The notes: generated by a model from the letters alone, not told the origin. A stretch of DNA of 64,000 bases from CAZNXJ01 sp964577115 (GCA_964577115.1 CAZNXJ010000002.1:186001-250000); one strand, 5' to 3'. Shown: positions 44,594 to 54,294, counted from the first letter of the stretch. Translations and numbers: made by a program.

Positions 44594-45289
44594 ATGCCCC
44601 CCCAAATCGTCGCGCTTGCGATCAGCCTGATACTTGCCTTGGCCGAATCGGGACGGGCCGCCGATCCCGATTATGGGGCGCCCTCCGGCGAGCGCCGACC
44701 GGCGACCCTGGTCCGTTCGGCCCCGCTCGAAGTCCAGCAGTACGAAGCGGCGTCCGCCACGTACGACGTGCCCGATACGGGCGCACCGGATCGAGCCTCC
44801 GAGTCCGGAAGTGGCATCCAGCTCGTACAGCGCCCATCGCGCGATCGTGCCGCTGGTAGCGCGAGCCGCCGCAGTTCGCCCATCTTTACCGTAATCAGCA
44901 GCCTGGCCATCGTTGTTGGGCTTTTTACGCTCGTCGCTTGGGCAGCGCGGAAGTCGATGCCCAAGGCCTCAGCGCCGTTGCCTGGCGAGGTCGTGCAGGT
45001 GCTCGGCCGAGCTCCCCTCGCACACCGCCAAAACATGCATCTCGTCCGCGTCGGACGCAAACTGCTGCTCGTTTGCGCCACGCCCCACGGAGCGGAAACG
45101 CTCACCGAAATTGCCGACCCGGTGGAAGTTGATCAGATCTGCGCCGCATGCGAACGGAGTCGTCCGGGCAGCATTAGCGCCACCTTCCGCCAGGTGCTTG
45201 CCCAGGTCGAAAACGAGCGCACTACACCAGGATTCCTCGGCCCAGATTCCAGTACCGCGCGAGCAGCCAAAACTCGCGCGACTACCTAG
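44594..45289 (+). CDS. fliO: Flagellar biosynthesis protein FliO
   Basis: About 231 aa. An N-terminal signal peptide (MPPQIVALAISLILALAESG), a periplasmic low-complexity part, one membrane helix (PIFTVISSLAIVVGLFTLVAWAA) and the FliO cytoplasmic domain (GEVVQVLGRAPLAHRQNMHL, RKLLLVCATPHGAETLTEI). FliO helps assemble the FliP-FliR export gate. It sits just before fliP, as expected. ATG 44594 was taken because it starts the signal peptide. Confidence 0.85.
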   Translation: MPPQIVALAISLILALAESGRAADPDYGAPSGERRPATLVRSAPLEVQQYEAASATYDVPDTGAPDRASESGSGIQLVQRPSRDRAAGSASRRSSPIFTVISSLAIVVGLFTLVAWAARKSMPKASAPLPGEVVQVLGRAPLAHRQNMHLVRVGRKLLLVCATPHGAETLTEIADPVEVDQICAACERSRPGSISATFRQVLAQVENERTTPGFLGPDSSTARAAKTRATT

Positions 45290-45320
45290 CTTCCTCCTTC
45301 CTTTTTGCGCCGTTCCTTCC

Positions 45321-46190
45321 ATGTCCTCGCCATCGCCGCCTCCGACTGACCGCCGCACGGCCGCATGGCGTACGTGCGCAGTGGGGCTGCTTGCGCTGCT
45401 GGTGCTGACCGGGTTCGGCGTTCCGGCACTGGCACAGCCGCCGGCGGCTCCCCAACCTCCGCAGCCGCCGCGCGGGTGGCTCGAGCAGGTCGCGGGAAAC
45501 CCCGACTCGTGGACGAGCCGGGAAGGGCTGACGTCGTCGCTGCAGATCGTCCTGTTGCTCACGGTGCTCAGCCTGGCTCCGGCCGTGCTACTCATGACCA
45601 CGTGCTTCGTCCGCATCATTGTGGTGCTCGGCCTACTGCGGCAGGCACTCGGTGCTCAGCAGCTTCCACCCAGCCAGGTGATCACGTCGCTCGCCCTATT
45701 CATGACGTTGCTGGTGATGACGCCGGTATGGCGCGAGGTATACACGGACGCGATCGCCCCTTACACCCGCCCTGATTCGACGATGACGCTTGAGGAAGCC
45801 TGGCAGCGCGGCGTGCGGCCCATCCGCACGTTTATGAGCCGCCAGATCGAAGCCGCGGGCAACGGCGAAGACGTCTGGATGTTTTACGACTATTCGCAGC
45901 CGAACGGCCCCGAGCCGAAATCGTACGACGATGTACCCCTCCAGGTGCTACTGCCCGCCTACATGCTCAGCGAATTGAAAACGGCGTTCCTGATCGGTTT
46001 TCAGATCTACCTGCCGTTTCTCATTCTCGATCTGATCATTGCGAGCGTGACGATCTCGATGGGCATGTTGATGCTGCCGCCGGTGGTGATCAGCTTACCG
46101 TTCAAACTGCTGTTGTTTGTCCTCGTGGATGGCTGGCAGCTCGTCGTGGGTATGCTGCTGGCCAGCTTCGGGCCGCCACCAGGCGCATGA
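45321..46190 (+). CDS. fliP: Flagellar export gate protein FliP
   Basis: 289 aa. A cleavable signal peptide (about 1-38, ending ALAQ) and a Pro-rich segment precede the four-helix FliP core: SLAPAVLLMTTCFVRIIVVL, SQVITSLALFMTLLVMTPVW, LLPAYMLSELKTAFLIGFQI and SVTISMGMLMLPPVVISLPF. FliP forms the core of the export gate with FliQ and FliR. The start at ATG 45321 has no strong ribosome site. Confidence 0.95.
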   Translation: MSSPSPPPTDRRTAAWRTCAVGLLALLVLTGFGVPALAQPPAAPQPPQPPRGWLEQVAGNPDSWTSREGLTSSLQIVLLLTVLSLAPAVLLMTTCFVRIIVVLGLLRQALGAQQLPPSQVITSLALFMTLLVMTPVWREVYTDAIAPYTRPDSTMTLEEAWQRGVRPIRTFMSRQIEAAGNGEDVWMFYDYSQPNGPEPKSYDDVPLQVLLPAYMLSELKTAFLIGFQIYLPFLILDLIIASVTISMGMLMLPPVVISLPFKLLLFVLVDGWQLVVGMLLASFGPPPGA

Positions 46191-46261
46191 CCTACAGGCG
46201 TGCTCGCGCGTAGCGGGGCACACGAGTACGGATGTGAATCGGGTTTGTTAAGGAGCCGAAC

Positions 46262-46537
46262 ATGCAATCCGAAGTGGCGGTGGATCTTTGCCGCGAAGCG
46301 TTGATGACCTGCATGATTGTCGGCGGACCCATGCTCATCGTGGGCATGGTGGTGGGGCTGCTAATCAGCTTGCTCCAGGCCTTGACGCAGATCCAGGATC
46401 AGACTGTCTCATTTGTGCCGAAGATCATCGCCATGGCCGTGGCGATCGTTTTCTGCCTGCCGTGGATGCTTCAGCAGATCGTCGAGTACTCCGAGGATCT
46501 GATCCGCAATATTCCAAACGTGGTGCTCGGAGGTTGA
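46262..46537 (+). CDS. fliQ: Flagellar export gate protein FliQ
   Basis: 91 aa, two membrane helices: ALMTCMIVGGPMLIVGMVVG and IAMAVAIVFCLPWMLQQIVE, with the family motif ALTQIQDQTVSFVPKI between them. AAGGAG precedes the ATG. fliR starts 6 bp after the stop. Confidence 0.95.
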   Translation: MQSEVAVDLCREALMTCMIVGGPMLIVGMVVGLLISLLQALTQIQDQTVSFVPKIIAMAVAIVFCLPWMLQQIVEYSEDLIRNIPNVVLGG

Positions 46538-46543
46538 GCTGCC

Positions 46544-47317
46544 ATGCTGCTCGAGCCGGTGCTGCTCCTGCTGCTGGTGCTCACACGCATCAGTGCGCTG
46601 ATTATGACGGCGCCGACGCTTGGCATTCAAGCTGCACCGATGCAGGTGCGAGCGTTCGTCGCCCTGGGGCTATCGCTGCTGATCGCACCCGTCCAGTGGT
46701 CGCAAGCACCGGGGATGCCGCCGAACCTCATCGAGCTTGTGGTGATGCTCCTGCGCGAAGCGATCCTGGGACTGAGTCTCGGCCTTGCGCTGATGATTCT
46801 CGTGGCGGGCCTCCAGCTCGCTGGCCACGTCATGGGGCAGCTCAGCGGCATGCAGCTCGCCGAGCTGTTTGATCCTTCGTTCGATAACAACACGCCAGTA
46901 ACGGCCAAGTTGCTGGAACTCACGGCCATCGCCGTCTTCTTCGGCATTGGCGGGCACCAGCAAGTTCTGGAGGCCATGCTGACAAGTTTTCGTCAAGTTC
47001 CACCTGGCAGTGCGGTCTGGGCGGAATCGCTGCTGTCCGCGCTGCTCGTTACAACGCAGCAGAGCTTCGTCGTCGGCCTGCGCGCCGCGGCGCCCGTGGC
47101 GCTGTCAATTTTGCTGGCGACGTTGATCGTGGGCCTGATCGGACGGACGCTACCACAAATGAACATTCTAGCGGTCGGCTTCACCCTGAATGCCTTCGTG
47201 CTGTTCGGCATGCTGGGCGTGTCTGTAACAGCGGCATGCTGGCTGTTCAGCGACGAGGCGGAGACGGCGATCCGCGTCGTGCGCGATGCGTTCGATGCCA
47301 TCGAGTTGTCGCGGTAG
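46544..47317 (+). CDS. fliR: Flagellar export gate protein FliR
   Basis: 257 aa with about six membrane helices, including LLLLVLTRISALIMTAPTLG, REAILGLSLGLALMILVAGL and GRTLPQMNILAVGFTLNAFV. It closes the FliP ring in the export gate. GGAGG, placed within the end of fliQ, serves as ribosome site, so the two are coupled. Confidence 0.93.
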   Translation: MLLEPVLLLLLVLTRISALIMTAPTLGIQAAPMQVRAFVALGLSLLIAPVQWSQAPGMPPNLIELVVMLLREAILGLSLGLALMILVAGLQLAGHVMGQLSGMQLAELFDPSFDNNTPVTAKLLELTAIAVFFGIGGHQQVLEAMLTSFRQVPPGSAVWAESLLSALLVTTQQSFVVGLRAAAPVALSILLATLIVGLIGRTLPQMNILAVGFTLNAFVLFGMLGVSVTAACWLFSDEAETAIRVVRDAFDAIELSR

Positions 47318-47344
47318 CGCGCTTGAGAAACGGAAGCGGGGGGC

Positions 47345-48418
47345 ATGGCGGACACCGGTGACAAGACACATGATGCAACGCCGTATCGTCGCCAGCAGGC
47401 GCGCGAGCAAGGGCAGGTTACGCGCAGTCAGGATCTGGCTTCCGCGCTTGTGCTCTGTGCCGCGACGCTGATCCTCTATTATTTTTGCCGTGACATCTGC
47501 GAATTTTTGCTCGGCCTGAGCCACGCGCAGCTCGCGTTTCTCCCTGCGGGGCCGTACGGCATCAGCGATGCCGCCGGCCAACTCCGGGCGCTCGGCTGGG
47601 GAGCCGCTGCCGTAACGCTTCCGATTTTAATTCTGGTCTTTGCGGCGTCGGTCTTCGCCCAGGTCATGCAGGTCGGCTTCCTGTTCCTGCCTCAGAAGTT
47701 GGCATTCGACTGGAGCCACATCAGCCCGCTGCAAGGCTTCCGGCGCCTGTTCTCGGTCGCCAACGTGATGCGTCTGGCCTTTGGCCTGATGAAAGTGGGC
47801 GTCGTGGCGACGGTGGCGGGTTGGTATTTGTGGAGCCGCTTCGACGAGATTCTCGCGGCAACGGCGTTGCCGATGTTCGAACTGGCTGCTTTCCTTCTAC
47901 AGACGATGTTCGGAACGACGATCCGCATCGGCGCCACGCTGCTCGTTCTGGCGATACTCGACTACGGCTATCAGTACTATCGTCACGAGCGCGATCTACG
48001 CATGACGGACCAGGAGATCCGCGACGAATTGAAGACCCTGCAAGGCGATCCGCAGGTAGCGGCGCGTCGCCGAGCGGTCCAGCGGCAGCTAGTGACGAGC
48101 CGTCTGAATTCGCTGGTACCGACGGCTGATTTTGTCGTGACCAACCCGACGGAACTCGCCGTCGCCGTCCGCTACGACTTCGAATCGATGCCGGCGCCCG
48201 TGGTGGTCGCCAAGGGCGCCGGCGTGCTCGCGCAGCGCATTCGCCGGCTTGCGCTGGAACACCACATTCCGATTATCGAGCGGAAAGAAGTGGCGCGTGC
48301 GCTCTACCAGCAAGTCGAAGTGAATCAGCCGATTCCCTCCGAGCAATACGCAGCCGTGGCGGAAATCCTGCGCTACGTTTACCAGCTCAAAGGCAAGACT
48401 CTACCGAAGGTGGCATAG
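47345..48418 (+). CDS. flhB: Flagellar export switch protein FlhB with NPTE cleavage site
   Basis: 357 aa. Four membrane helices (about 31-215) and a cytoplasmic domain with MTDQEIRDELKTLQGDPQVAA and VPTADFVVTNPTELAVAVRY. The autocleavage motif, nearly always NPTH, is NPTE here (Asn267-Glu270); the Asn-Pro pair that is cleaved is kept. FlhB sets export substrate specificity together with FliK. It is the last gene of the flagellar block; flhA, its usual neighbour, is not in the window. Confidence 0.93.
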   Translation: MADTGDKTHDATPYRRQQAREQGQVTRSQDLASALVLCAATLILYYFCRDICEFLLGLSHAQLAFLPAGPYGISDAAGQLRALGWGAAAVTLPILILVFAASVFAQVMQVGFLFLPQKLAFDWSHISPLQGFRRLFSVANVMRLAFGLMKVGVVATVAGWYLWSRFDEILAATALPMFELAAFLLQTMFGTTIRIGATLLVLAILDYGYQYYRHERDLRMTDQEIRDELKTLQGDPQVAARRRAVQRQLVTSRLNSLVPTADFVVTNPTELAVAVRYDFESMPAPVVVAKGAGVLAQRIRRLALEHHIPIIERKEVARALYQQVEVNQPIPSEQYAAVAEILRYVYQLKGKTLPKVA

Positions 48419-48503
48419 GCGACGACGGCGCGCGAGCGCGGTAATTGCGGTGATCGGGGGCGAGCTACTCGCGTACAGTCACCCGCCACGCTTGAGCTTG
48501 CTC

Positions 48504-49880
48504 TTACTTGTCGCTTTGTTCGCGAACGGCCGCGACGAGCTTGTGGACGGTGGCCGCGATGCGATCCTCGATGTCGCCGGCCCAGCGATAGGCCGGACGG
48601 CCGTATTCGTAGAGGCTCGAGCCGCCTTCGTATCCGCCCTCTTCCCACACTCGCCGCGACGGGATGTAGGCAATCATGTCGTCGGCATAGCCGCAGACCC
48701 ACGTCCCCGGGCCGAATTCGCGTTTGAATCGCAGCGCATAATCGACGACCGTTTCGGCGCCCATGCCGATCACGAGCATCTCGTCGCCCATCTTCCAGGC
48801 GTGGATCGGGTACGGGTACACGGGGGAAAACGTTTCGCCGGAATCGAGCTTCTGCAGCAAGCGTGCGGCCCAGCGAGCGCGGATCGCGTTGCTGTCCTGA
48901 AGCACGGCGTGCAGGTCCTCGCGCGAGACGACCTGCAAATACGCGAGGTCCACGTACTCGAAGGCCGTACGTAGCTGCGGCCCCACTTCGCGCAGTGGCT
49001 GCTCGAGTACTTCCTCGACGGCCGTCGCCAGCATATTGCCGTATTTATGGCAAAGCTCGACCGAGCGCCGCGGGAGCGGGTTCTGATCGCCACCGCACGT
49101 GTTGACGAACATCGCCATCGTGCCCGGATGCCGCTGTTCGATGGCCAACTGCGCAAAGCCAGGATAGTCGCCGCACCAGGTGGTGAATGTCAGTGTCGTG
49201 GGATGGCACGCGTAACCGAAGAGGACGGCTTCGAGCTTTCCGTCGGGACGCGTAACGGTGAGCACGGGGACGCTGTGGTCGACGGGGCCGACGAGCGTTC
49301 CGTTCGCGATGCGTTCGGGAACCTCGTCCTCGGGATTGTTGCGCCGATTGACAGCGAACGTTGTCTTCCCTTCACCCATGGAGAGCGTGGCGGGGGCAAG
49401 CCGCTCGAGCGCGTCGCCGATCATCGCCACCATCCGGTCCTGCATGAGCGTGGTGTATTCGGCGACGAGCTGCTCCTGCTCGGCGTCCACCGGATAATAG
49501 TCAATCAGGTCGTCACCGAGCCGCGGTCCGCAGTGGTTGTGCGAGAACGTGATCATGATCTGGTGGCGTTCGAGCCCGTACTTTTCGCGGACGCGTTCGA
49601 ACACCACGTCGCTCATTCCCTTCGGCACGCCCTGGAAGTCGCTCGTTACGAGGACAGCGCGCGCCCCGTTGGCATCTTCAAGGGCGAGCGCCTTCATCCA
49701 GAGTTCGTGGAGTTTGCCGTCCGGTGGGCGCTTTGTACCGTAACCGGCCAGCCACACGGAAGTTTCTGGCGTGATCACGGCGCGAGCTACTCCGGCCTTC
49801 CACGTCCCATCGGCGGCCGCGGCGCTCAGCGGTACAAAGGCGGTCAACAGCAGGGCGAGGCAGGTCATCCAGCGCAGCAT
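48504..49880 (-). CDS. Neutral/alkaline ceramidase-like secreted protein
   Basis: 458 aa with a signal peptide (MLRWMTCLALLLTAFVPLSA). Blocks typical of the neutral ceramidase family N-terminal domain: AGVARAVITPETSVWLAGYG, VLVTSDFQGVP, IMITFSHNHCGP (zinc-site-like His), FGYACHPTTL, NTCGGDQNPLPRR. It lacks the C-terminal domain of classical ceramidases and is shorter than the usual 650-750 aa. The substrate is unknown; planctomycetes encode many such proteins. GAGGA lies 9 bp before the ATG. It is 74 bp downstream of a sulfotransferase gene and may share its mRNA. Confidence 0.85.
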   Translation of the reverse strand: MLRWMTCLALLLTAFVPLSAAAADGTWKAGVARAVITPETSVWLAGYGTKRPPDGKLHELWMKALALEDANGARAVLVTSDFQGVPKGMSDVVFERVREKYGLERHQIMITFSHNHCGPRLGDDLIDYYPVDAEQEQLVAEYTTLMQDRMVAMIGDALERLAPATLSMGEGKTTFAVNRRNNPEDEVPERIANGTLVGPVDHSVPVLTVTRPDGKLEAVLFGYACHPTTLTFTTWCGDYPGFAQLAIEQRHPGTMAMFVNTCGGDQNPLPRRSVELCHKYGNMLATAVEEVLEQPLREVGPQLRTAFEYVDLAYLQVVSREDLHAVLQDSNAIRARWAARLLQKLDSGETFSPVYPYPIHAWKMGDEMLVIGMGAETVVDYALRFKREFGPGTWVCGYADDMIAYIPSRRVWEEGGYEGGSSLYEYGRPAYRWAGDIEDRIAATVHKLVAAVREQSDK

Positions 49881-49954
49881 GAGGCGGGGTCCTCGATCTA
49901 GGAAATCGCGTGACGATGACTTCGGCGTCAGGCAGGGGCCTGTGCGCGTACGAG

Positions 49955-51139
49955 TCAACCGTTATACACCGCCGGCTCGGTATAGCCGTAGCGCTCGAAG
50001 TAAAAACTCCAGCGATCCCGGATCCGCTCTTCGAGCTGCGGTTCGAGCCGATAACGCGCCGGGCGGTACTCGCGCTGTTCGTTGCAGAAGGCTTCGATTT
50101 TTCCCTGCACCGCGGCGAAGTGGCCCAGCTGCAAGTGCTCGTAGATTTTCTTGATTTCGCTGATCGGATCCTGCACAAGATCCTCGTAACGCAGCTCGTA
50201 GATCTGCTCGTCGGCAACCGCCGGCCGCTGCCGCTGGTAGCCGCGATACATGCGCTCGCACGCCTCGTACACAAATTGTTCGAGGTGCTTATGCCGAGGG
50301 ATCTGGAAGCCTTGCGCCTCGTCGAGCGCCCGCCAGAGCCGCAGTGTCGAGGGAAACAGTTTGTAGGGATGCCGCGCGAGGTGAATGAAGCGGGCGCCCG
50401 GATACATCTCGGCCAGGTATCGGATGCGGCCCGTGTGCGGTGGCGACTTGAGCACAAGCCGCCGGTCGGGGCGTAGCAACGTCACGCTGCGAATAAAGTG
50501 GTCGAGTGCCCCGCGCCATGCGGCGATCACGTCGTCGCGCGCCTCGTCCATGTCGAGCAGTTCCATATAGGGCGTGGGATGGTTCGGGAACGCCATCCGG
50601 AGCATCGGTGTCGGCGCGCCCATCGCGCAGAGTGCGAACTCGTCTTCCTGCGGCCGGTCGAACCCCACGGCCATGTCGTCCATGGGCCGCTTGGACGGCA
50701 GCAGGAATCCCAGCATCCGGGGCAGCACGCGGCCAGATACCAGAAAATGATCCGGCGCGAAACACTCGTATGTGGTGGGGCAGGTGAAGCGATCGTCGAG
50801 CGACAGGAGCTCGTGCAGGTACGTCGTGCCACTCCGCCAATGACCAATGATGAAGATGGGGGGCGTGGCGAGCTTCACGTCGCGAATGCGACGCTCGTAC
50901 ATCAAATGCTGCACACGCGCCAGCGAGGAATTCAGCAGCGTACAGCCGGCGACACCAATCGCCATCGGGATGCGAAATGGATGCACGCGGAAACGATTCG
51001 CGGCCATCAGCCGAAAGTACGGCCGCACACGCATGCCATGCCAGAAACGCGGCGCATACACCGGATAGGCGTTTGTTTTCCCCGTTTCGAGGACTCCCGG
51101 ATCGCTTGCCGCCTTGGCCATGCCAGTCTTCGCAACCAT
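49955..51139 (-). CDS. Sulfotransferase family protein
   Basis: 394 aa. The PAPS 5'-phosphosulfate loop is FIIGHWRSGTTYLHELL and a later stretch ARFIHLARHPYKLFPSTL resembles the 3'-phosphate-binding region. IYELRYEDLVQDP is the usual late motif of this family (Sulfotransfer_3-like). The acceptor may be a lipid, glycan or small molecule. An N-terminal hydrophobic bit (IPMAIGVAGCTLLNS) is short. AGGA precedes ATG 51139. Upstream of the ceramidase-like gene on the same strand. Confidence 0.88.
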   Translation of the reverse strand: MVAKTGMAKAASDPGVLETGKTNAYPVYAPRFWHGMRVRPYFRLMAANRFRVHPFRIPMAIGVAGCTLLNSSLARVQHLMYERRIRDVKLATPPIFIIGHWRSGTTYLHELLSLDDRFTCPTTYECFAPDHFLVSGRVLPRMLGFLLPSKRPMDDMAVGFDRPQEDEFALCAMGAPTPMLRMAFPNHPTPYMELLDMDEARDDVIAAWRGALDHFIRSVTLLRPDRRLVLKSPPHTGRIRYLAEMYPGARFIHLARHPYKLFPSTLRLWRALDEAQGFQIPRHKHLEQFVYEACERMYRGYQRQRPAVADEQIYELRYEDLVQDPISEIKKIYEHLQLGHFAAVQGKIEAFCNEQREYRPARYRLEPQLEERIRDRWSFYFERYGYTEPAVYNG

Positions 51140-51234
51140 GAAAAAATTCCTAGACGCGCCATTTTAGAACGGGCGTTGTGCAGAAACAAACGACCCGCCC
51201 TCTCGCTATCGGTCATTCGCCCTTGAATCCGTGG

Positions 51235-53862
51235 TCAGACCGCGACATTCTCGGCGGCGAGCAATAGACGCTCGCGTACCTCGGCTAGCTGCTGCTCGTC
51301 CTGCAATTTGTGGCCGAGCCGATCCGTGACATAAAAGACGTCCACGACCTGATCCAGGTGCGTGGCGATTTTCGCAACGTGAACGGACAATCCAAGTTCG
51401 TAGAGCGCCCGCGCAATCGAGTACAGAAGCCCGACGCGGTCATACGCAAAAACGATAACGATCGTATGCTCGTCCGACGTCGTGTTGTCAAAACTGACGT
51501 GGTTGGGCAACACATGCGCTTCTTGTTCGTCCAGGTGGGACGCTGCACCCCAGAGTTTTCGGAACACTGGCGGACGCTCGGACGGTTCGCGCAGCGCATC
51601 GACCAGAGCCTGGCTGACTTGTGCGATGCGTTCGGGAGGAGGGGGGCCGGCGAAATCGAGATCCTGCACGTAGAAGCGGTCGAGCACGAGGTTATCGGCG
51701 AGCGTATGGATCTCGGCGGTGAGAATGTCATGCCCTGTGCTGGTGAGCACGCCGGTCAGGCGGTGAAAAATTCCCTGGCAGATTTCTTCACTCGTGCCCA
51801 CGGTGTATTCGACCGCCTGGCGGTCGGGTAAGTACCGCCCCCAGGCCACCGCGTCCCGCGGAGGCAGGTCGCGAAGCCGCGCGAGTTCCTGCAACACTTG
51901 AGACGACGAAGCGGGATTCAAGTATCCAGCCGGGAGGCTCGCGATCTGTTTCTCCCACCACGCGCGATGCTCGGGATCGTCGACCTGAGCGAGCAGCTCA
52001 TGGCGCAGCGCGGCCAGCCGCTGCTTGGCGCTCGGTACGTAGACAGCGCCTGACATATGTTCGACCGTCCGTTCGAACAGCTCCGTCAGCAGATCCAGCT
52101 TCCATTTGTTCAGGGTTCCCGGCCCGACGGCCGCCAGATCGGCGCAAGACAGCACGTACAGCATGCGCAGCGTTTCCAGGCTCCCGACTTCCAAAGCGAA
52201 GCTCAGAATGACCGAATCGTTATTCAGGTCATGCCGGAAAGCGATGTGTGGCATCAGCAGATGTTTGTGCACCAGCAGCGCAATCAATTCGGATTCGTGC
52301 TTCGGCAGCCGCAAGTGCGCGGCGGTTTGCTCGGCGAGTCGCTTGCCCAATTCGCTATGGTCCTCCGGGTAGCCTTTGCCCAAGTCGTGCAGCAGTAGCG
52401 CCAGATGCAGCGTTCGCTTGTTGCGGATGCCGCGATACACCTCGCCCACGGGGCCCGGATCCTGAATGAATTCCGTCGCCCGCTCGACGGCGCGGATGCA
52501 ATGTTCATCGACCGTATATTTGTGGTACTCGTTGAACTGCACGAGGCATCGCGCATGCTCGAGAGGCGGTACGAGCTTCTCCAGCACACGTAGCTGATGC
52601 AGGCGGCGCAACAGGTCGCCCAGTCGCGAGGGCTGCGACATCAAGGAAAGAAAACGGTGGATGGCCTCGTTCGATAGGACGACGTCCGCGCCTTCGAGCA
52701 TGTCGTGGCGGATTGCTTCCCAGGTCCCGTGGTCGATGCGCTTGTCGCACAGATTCGCGAGATCCATAAACCGCAGCACTTGGGCGACGTCTCCGCGCAG
52801 CCGAGCGAGCCCGCGGCGGGTCGCTCGAATGTGGAGCGGCCCGATGAGAAAATCGTCGTCCATGCGGCGGCTGAACAGATTGCCAAAGAACACGGTGACC
52901 GGCGAACGGCTCCGAGCGCTAGCGACGAAATTCGAAACCGTGTAACGCACCTCGCTCGTGTTCTCGAAGTAATCGCGCATGAATTTTTCGACGGGCAGTA
53001 GTCCTTCGCTGCCTTCGTACTGGTAGAGCTGCGCAAGCCGCAGCTGCTCGGACCGGTCGAGCACGTCCTGCGGCTTGCCGGCGTGAAAGTGCAGCTCGTT
53101 GCGAATCTTCAATAGAAAGTCGTGGGCCTTGAGCAGCTTGCGGCGGTCCGCGGGCAGCAGGACACCGAGCTGTTCGAGGCTGAGCGGTTCCTGTTCGCCG
53201 TACGCAGCGAATCCAACCCAACGCACATACTGGATATCGCGCAGGCCACCACGCGAGCGTTTCACGTTGGGCCGCAAGAGGTATTCGGTGTCGCCGTACT
53301 GTGCCCGCTCGCCGCGACGCGCCGCCCGTATGGCATCGATCAGCGAACGCGAGCGGCGCTGGGCTAGCCGGCGGTAGCGTTCCATGTACCTGGCGAACAG
53401 CCGTTCGTTCCCGGCGAGCAGCCGTGATTCGATGAGCGACGTGAATACGGTGGCATCGCGCAGGGCCATCTGCAACGACTGGCTGATCGTGCGGACGCTG
53501 AAGCCCACCTGCATCCCGCTGTCGTACAAGTACTGGGTCAGCTTGCGTGCCAGCGGGGCCACGCGATCGTCGCTGCGGTCCGCGGTCAGCAGCATCAGAT
53601 CCACGTCCGAGTAGGGGGCCACGTCGCGGCGGCCGAGCCCGCCGTGCGCCACGAGCGATTGGAGCTGAGGCAATTCTCCATCGCCCAGCTCGTCGAGCGC
53701 CGCGTGGTAGAGATCCAATACGACGCCCTCGATCAGGTCGGCCAGAAAGGCGCAAACCTGAATCCCGGGTGACCCGCTGCGGTGCTGTTCCTTCGCCTTT
53801 TCGCGCCCGCGTGCAAGTTTTTGCCGAGCGGATTCGACGGCAGGTCGGAGGCGGCTTGTCAC
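51235..53862 (-). CDS. glnD: Bifunctional uridylyltransferase/uridylyl-removing enzyme GlnD
   Basis: 875 aa; adds or removes UMP on PII in answer to glutamine. The nucleotidyltransferase motif is HGGLGRRDVAPYSDVDLMLL (Asp86, Asp88). The HD domain has LLHDLGKGYPEDH, needed for UMP removal. Two C-terminal ACT domains (TGVLTSTGHDILTAEIHTLA; IVFAYDRVGLLYSIARALYE) bind glutamine. Starts at GTG 53862. It follows glnB (64 bp) and amtB on the same strand, so sensor, signal protein and transporter are one operon. Confidence 0.95.
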   Translation of the reverse strand: MTSRLRPAVESARQKLARGREKAKEQHRSGSPGIQVCAFLADLIEGVVLDLYHAALDELGDGELPQLQSLVAHGGLGRRDVAPYSDVDLMLLTADRSDDRVAPLARKLTQYLYDSGMQVGFSVRTISQSLQMALRDATVFTSLIESRLLAGNERLFARYMERYRRLAQRRSRSLIDAIRAARRGERAQYGDTEYLLRPNVKRSRGGLRDIQYVRWVGFAAYGEQEPLSLEQLGVLLPADRRKLLKAHDFLLKIRNELHFHAGKPQDVLDRSEQLRLAQLYQYEGSEGLLPVEKFMRDYFENTSEVRYTVSNFVASARSRSPVTVFFGNLFSRRMDDDFLIGPLHIRATRRGLARLRGDVAQVLRFMDLANLCDKRIDHGTWEAIRHDMLEGADVVLSNEAIHRFLSLMSQPSRLGDLLRRLHQLRVLEKLVPPLEHARCLVQFNEYHKYTVDEHCIRAVERATEFIQDPGPVGEVYRGIRNKRTLHLALLLHDLGKGYPEDHSELGKRLAEQTAAHLRLPKHESELIALLVHKHLLMPHIAFRHDLNNDSVILSFALEVGSLETLRMLYVLSCADLAAVGPGTLNKWKLDLLTELFERTVEHMSGAVYVPSAKQRLAALRHELLAQVDDPEHRAWWEKQIASLPAGYLNPASSSQVLQELARLRDLPPRDAVAWGRYLPDRQAVEYTVGTSEEICQGIFHRLTGVLTSTGHDILTAEIHTLADNLVLDRFYVQDLDFAGPPPPERIAQVSQALVDALREPSERPPVFRKLWGAASHLDEQEAHVLPNHVSFDNTTSDEHTIVIVFAYDRVGLLYSIARALYELGLSVHVAKIATHLDQVVDVFYVTDRLGHKLQDEQQLAEVRERLLLAAENVAV

Positions 53863-53926
53863 GTGCTCGTCGAACTTGAATGGAAGGAGGGTAGGGGGAG
53901 CGGCGGAGCGGACTCAGCCAATTGCG

Positions 53927-54265
53927 CTATACGGCATCCTCGCCGGTCTCGCCCGTGCGAATGCGAACCGCGGTGTACAAATCCGTGACGAAGATCTTGC
54001 CGTCGCCGATTTTTCCTGTCTGCGCGGTTCGCAAAATCGTATCGACGACGCTTTGCATGATGGCGTCCGAGCAGACGATCTCGAGTTTGACTTTGGGAAC
54101 GAAATCCACTGAGTACTCCGTTCCGCGATACATCTCCGTATGACCTTTCTGTCGGCCAAAGCCACGCACTTCGGCGACCGTCATCCCGCGCACGCCCAGC
54201 TCGGATAAGGCGTTTTTCACCTCCTCCAGCTTAAAGACCCGCACGATGGCTTCGACTTTCTTCAT
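53927..54265 (-). CDS. glnB: Nitrogen regulatory protein PII
   Basis: 112 aa. MKKVEAIVRVFKLEEVKNAL start, T-loop GHTEMYRGTEYSVDFVPK with Tyr51, the residue uridylylated by GlnD, and B/C-loop TGKIGDGKIFV for ATP/2-oxoglutarate binding. The pairing with amtB would also fit GlnK, which blocks AmtB when nitrogen is plentiful; sequence alone does not separate GlnB from GlnK. A ribosome site GGAAAG precedes the ATG. Confidence 0.95.
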   Translation of the reverse strand: MKKVEAIVRVFKLEEVKNALSELGVRGMTVAEVRGFGRQKGHTEMYRGTEYSVDFVPKVKLEIVCSDAIMQSVVDTILRTAQTGKIGDGKIFVTDLYTAVRIRTGETGEDAV

Positions 54266-54294
54266 CAGCTTTCCTTTCAGAAGCCGGGCAATAA

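Noticed and set aside
48460..48472. Small hairpin GCGAG-CTA-CTCGC between flhB and the ceramidase-like gene
   Set aside because: Only 5 bp of stem, a 3-base loop and no T-tract; too weak to call a terminator.
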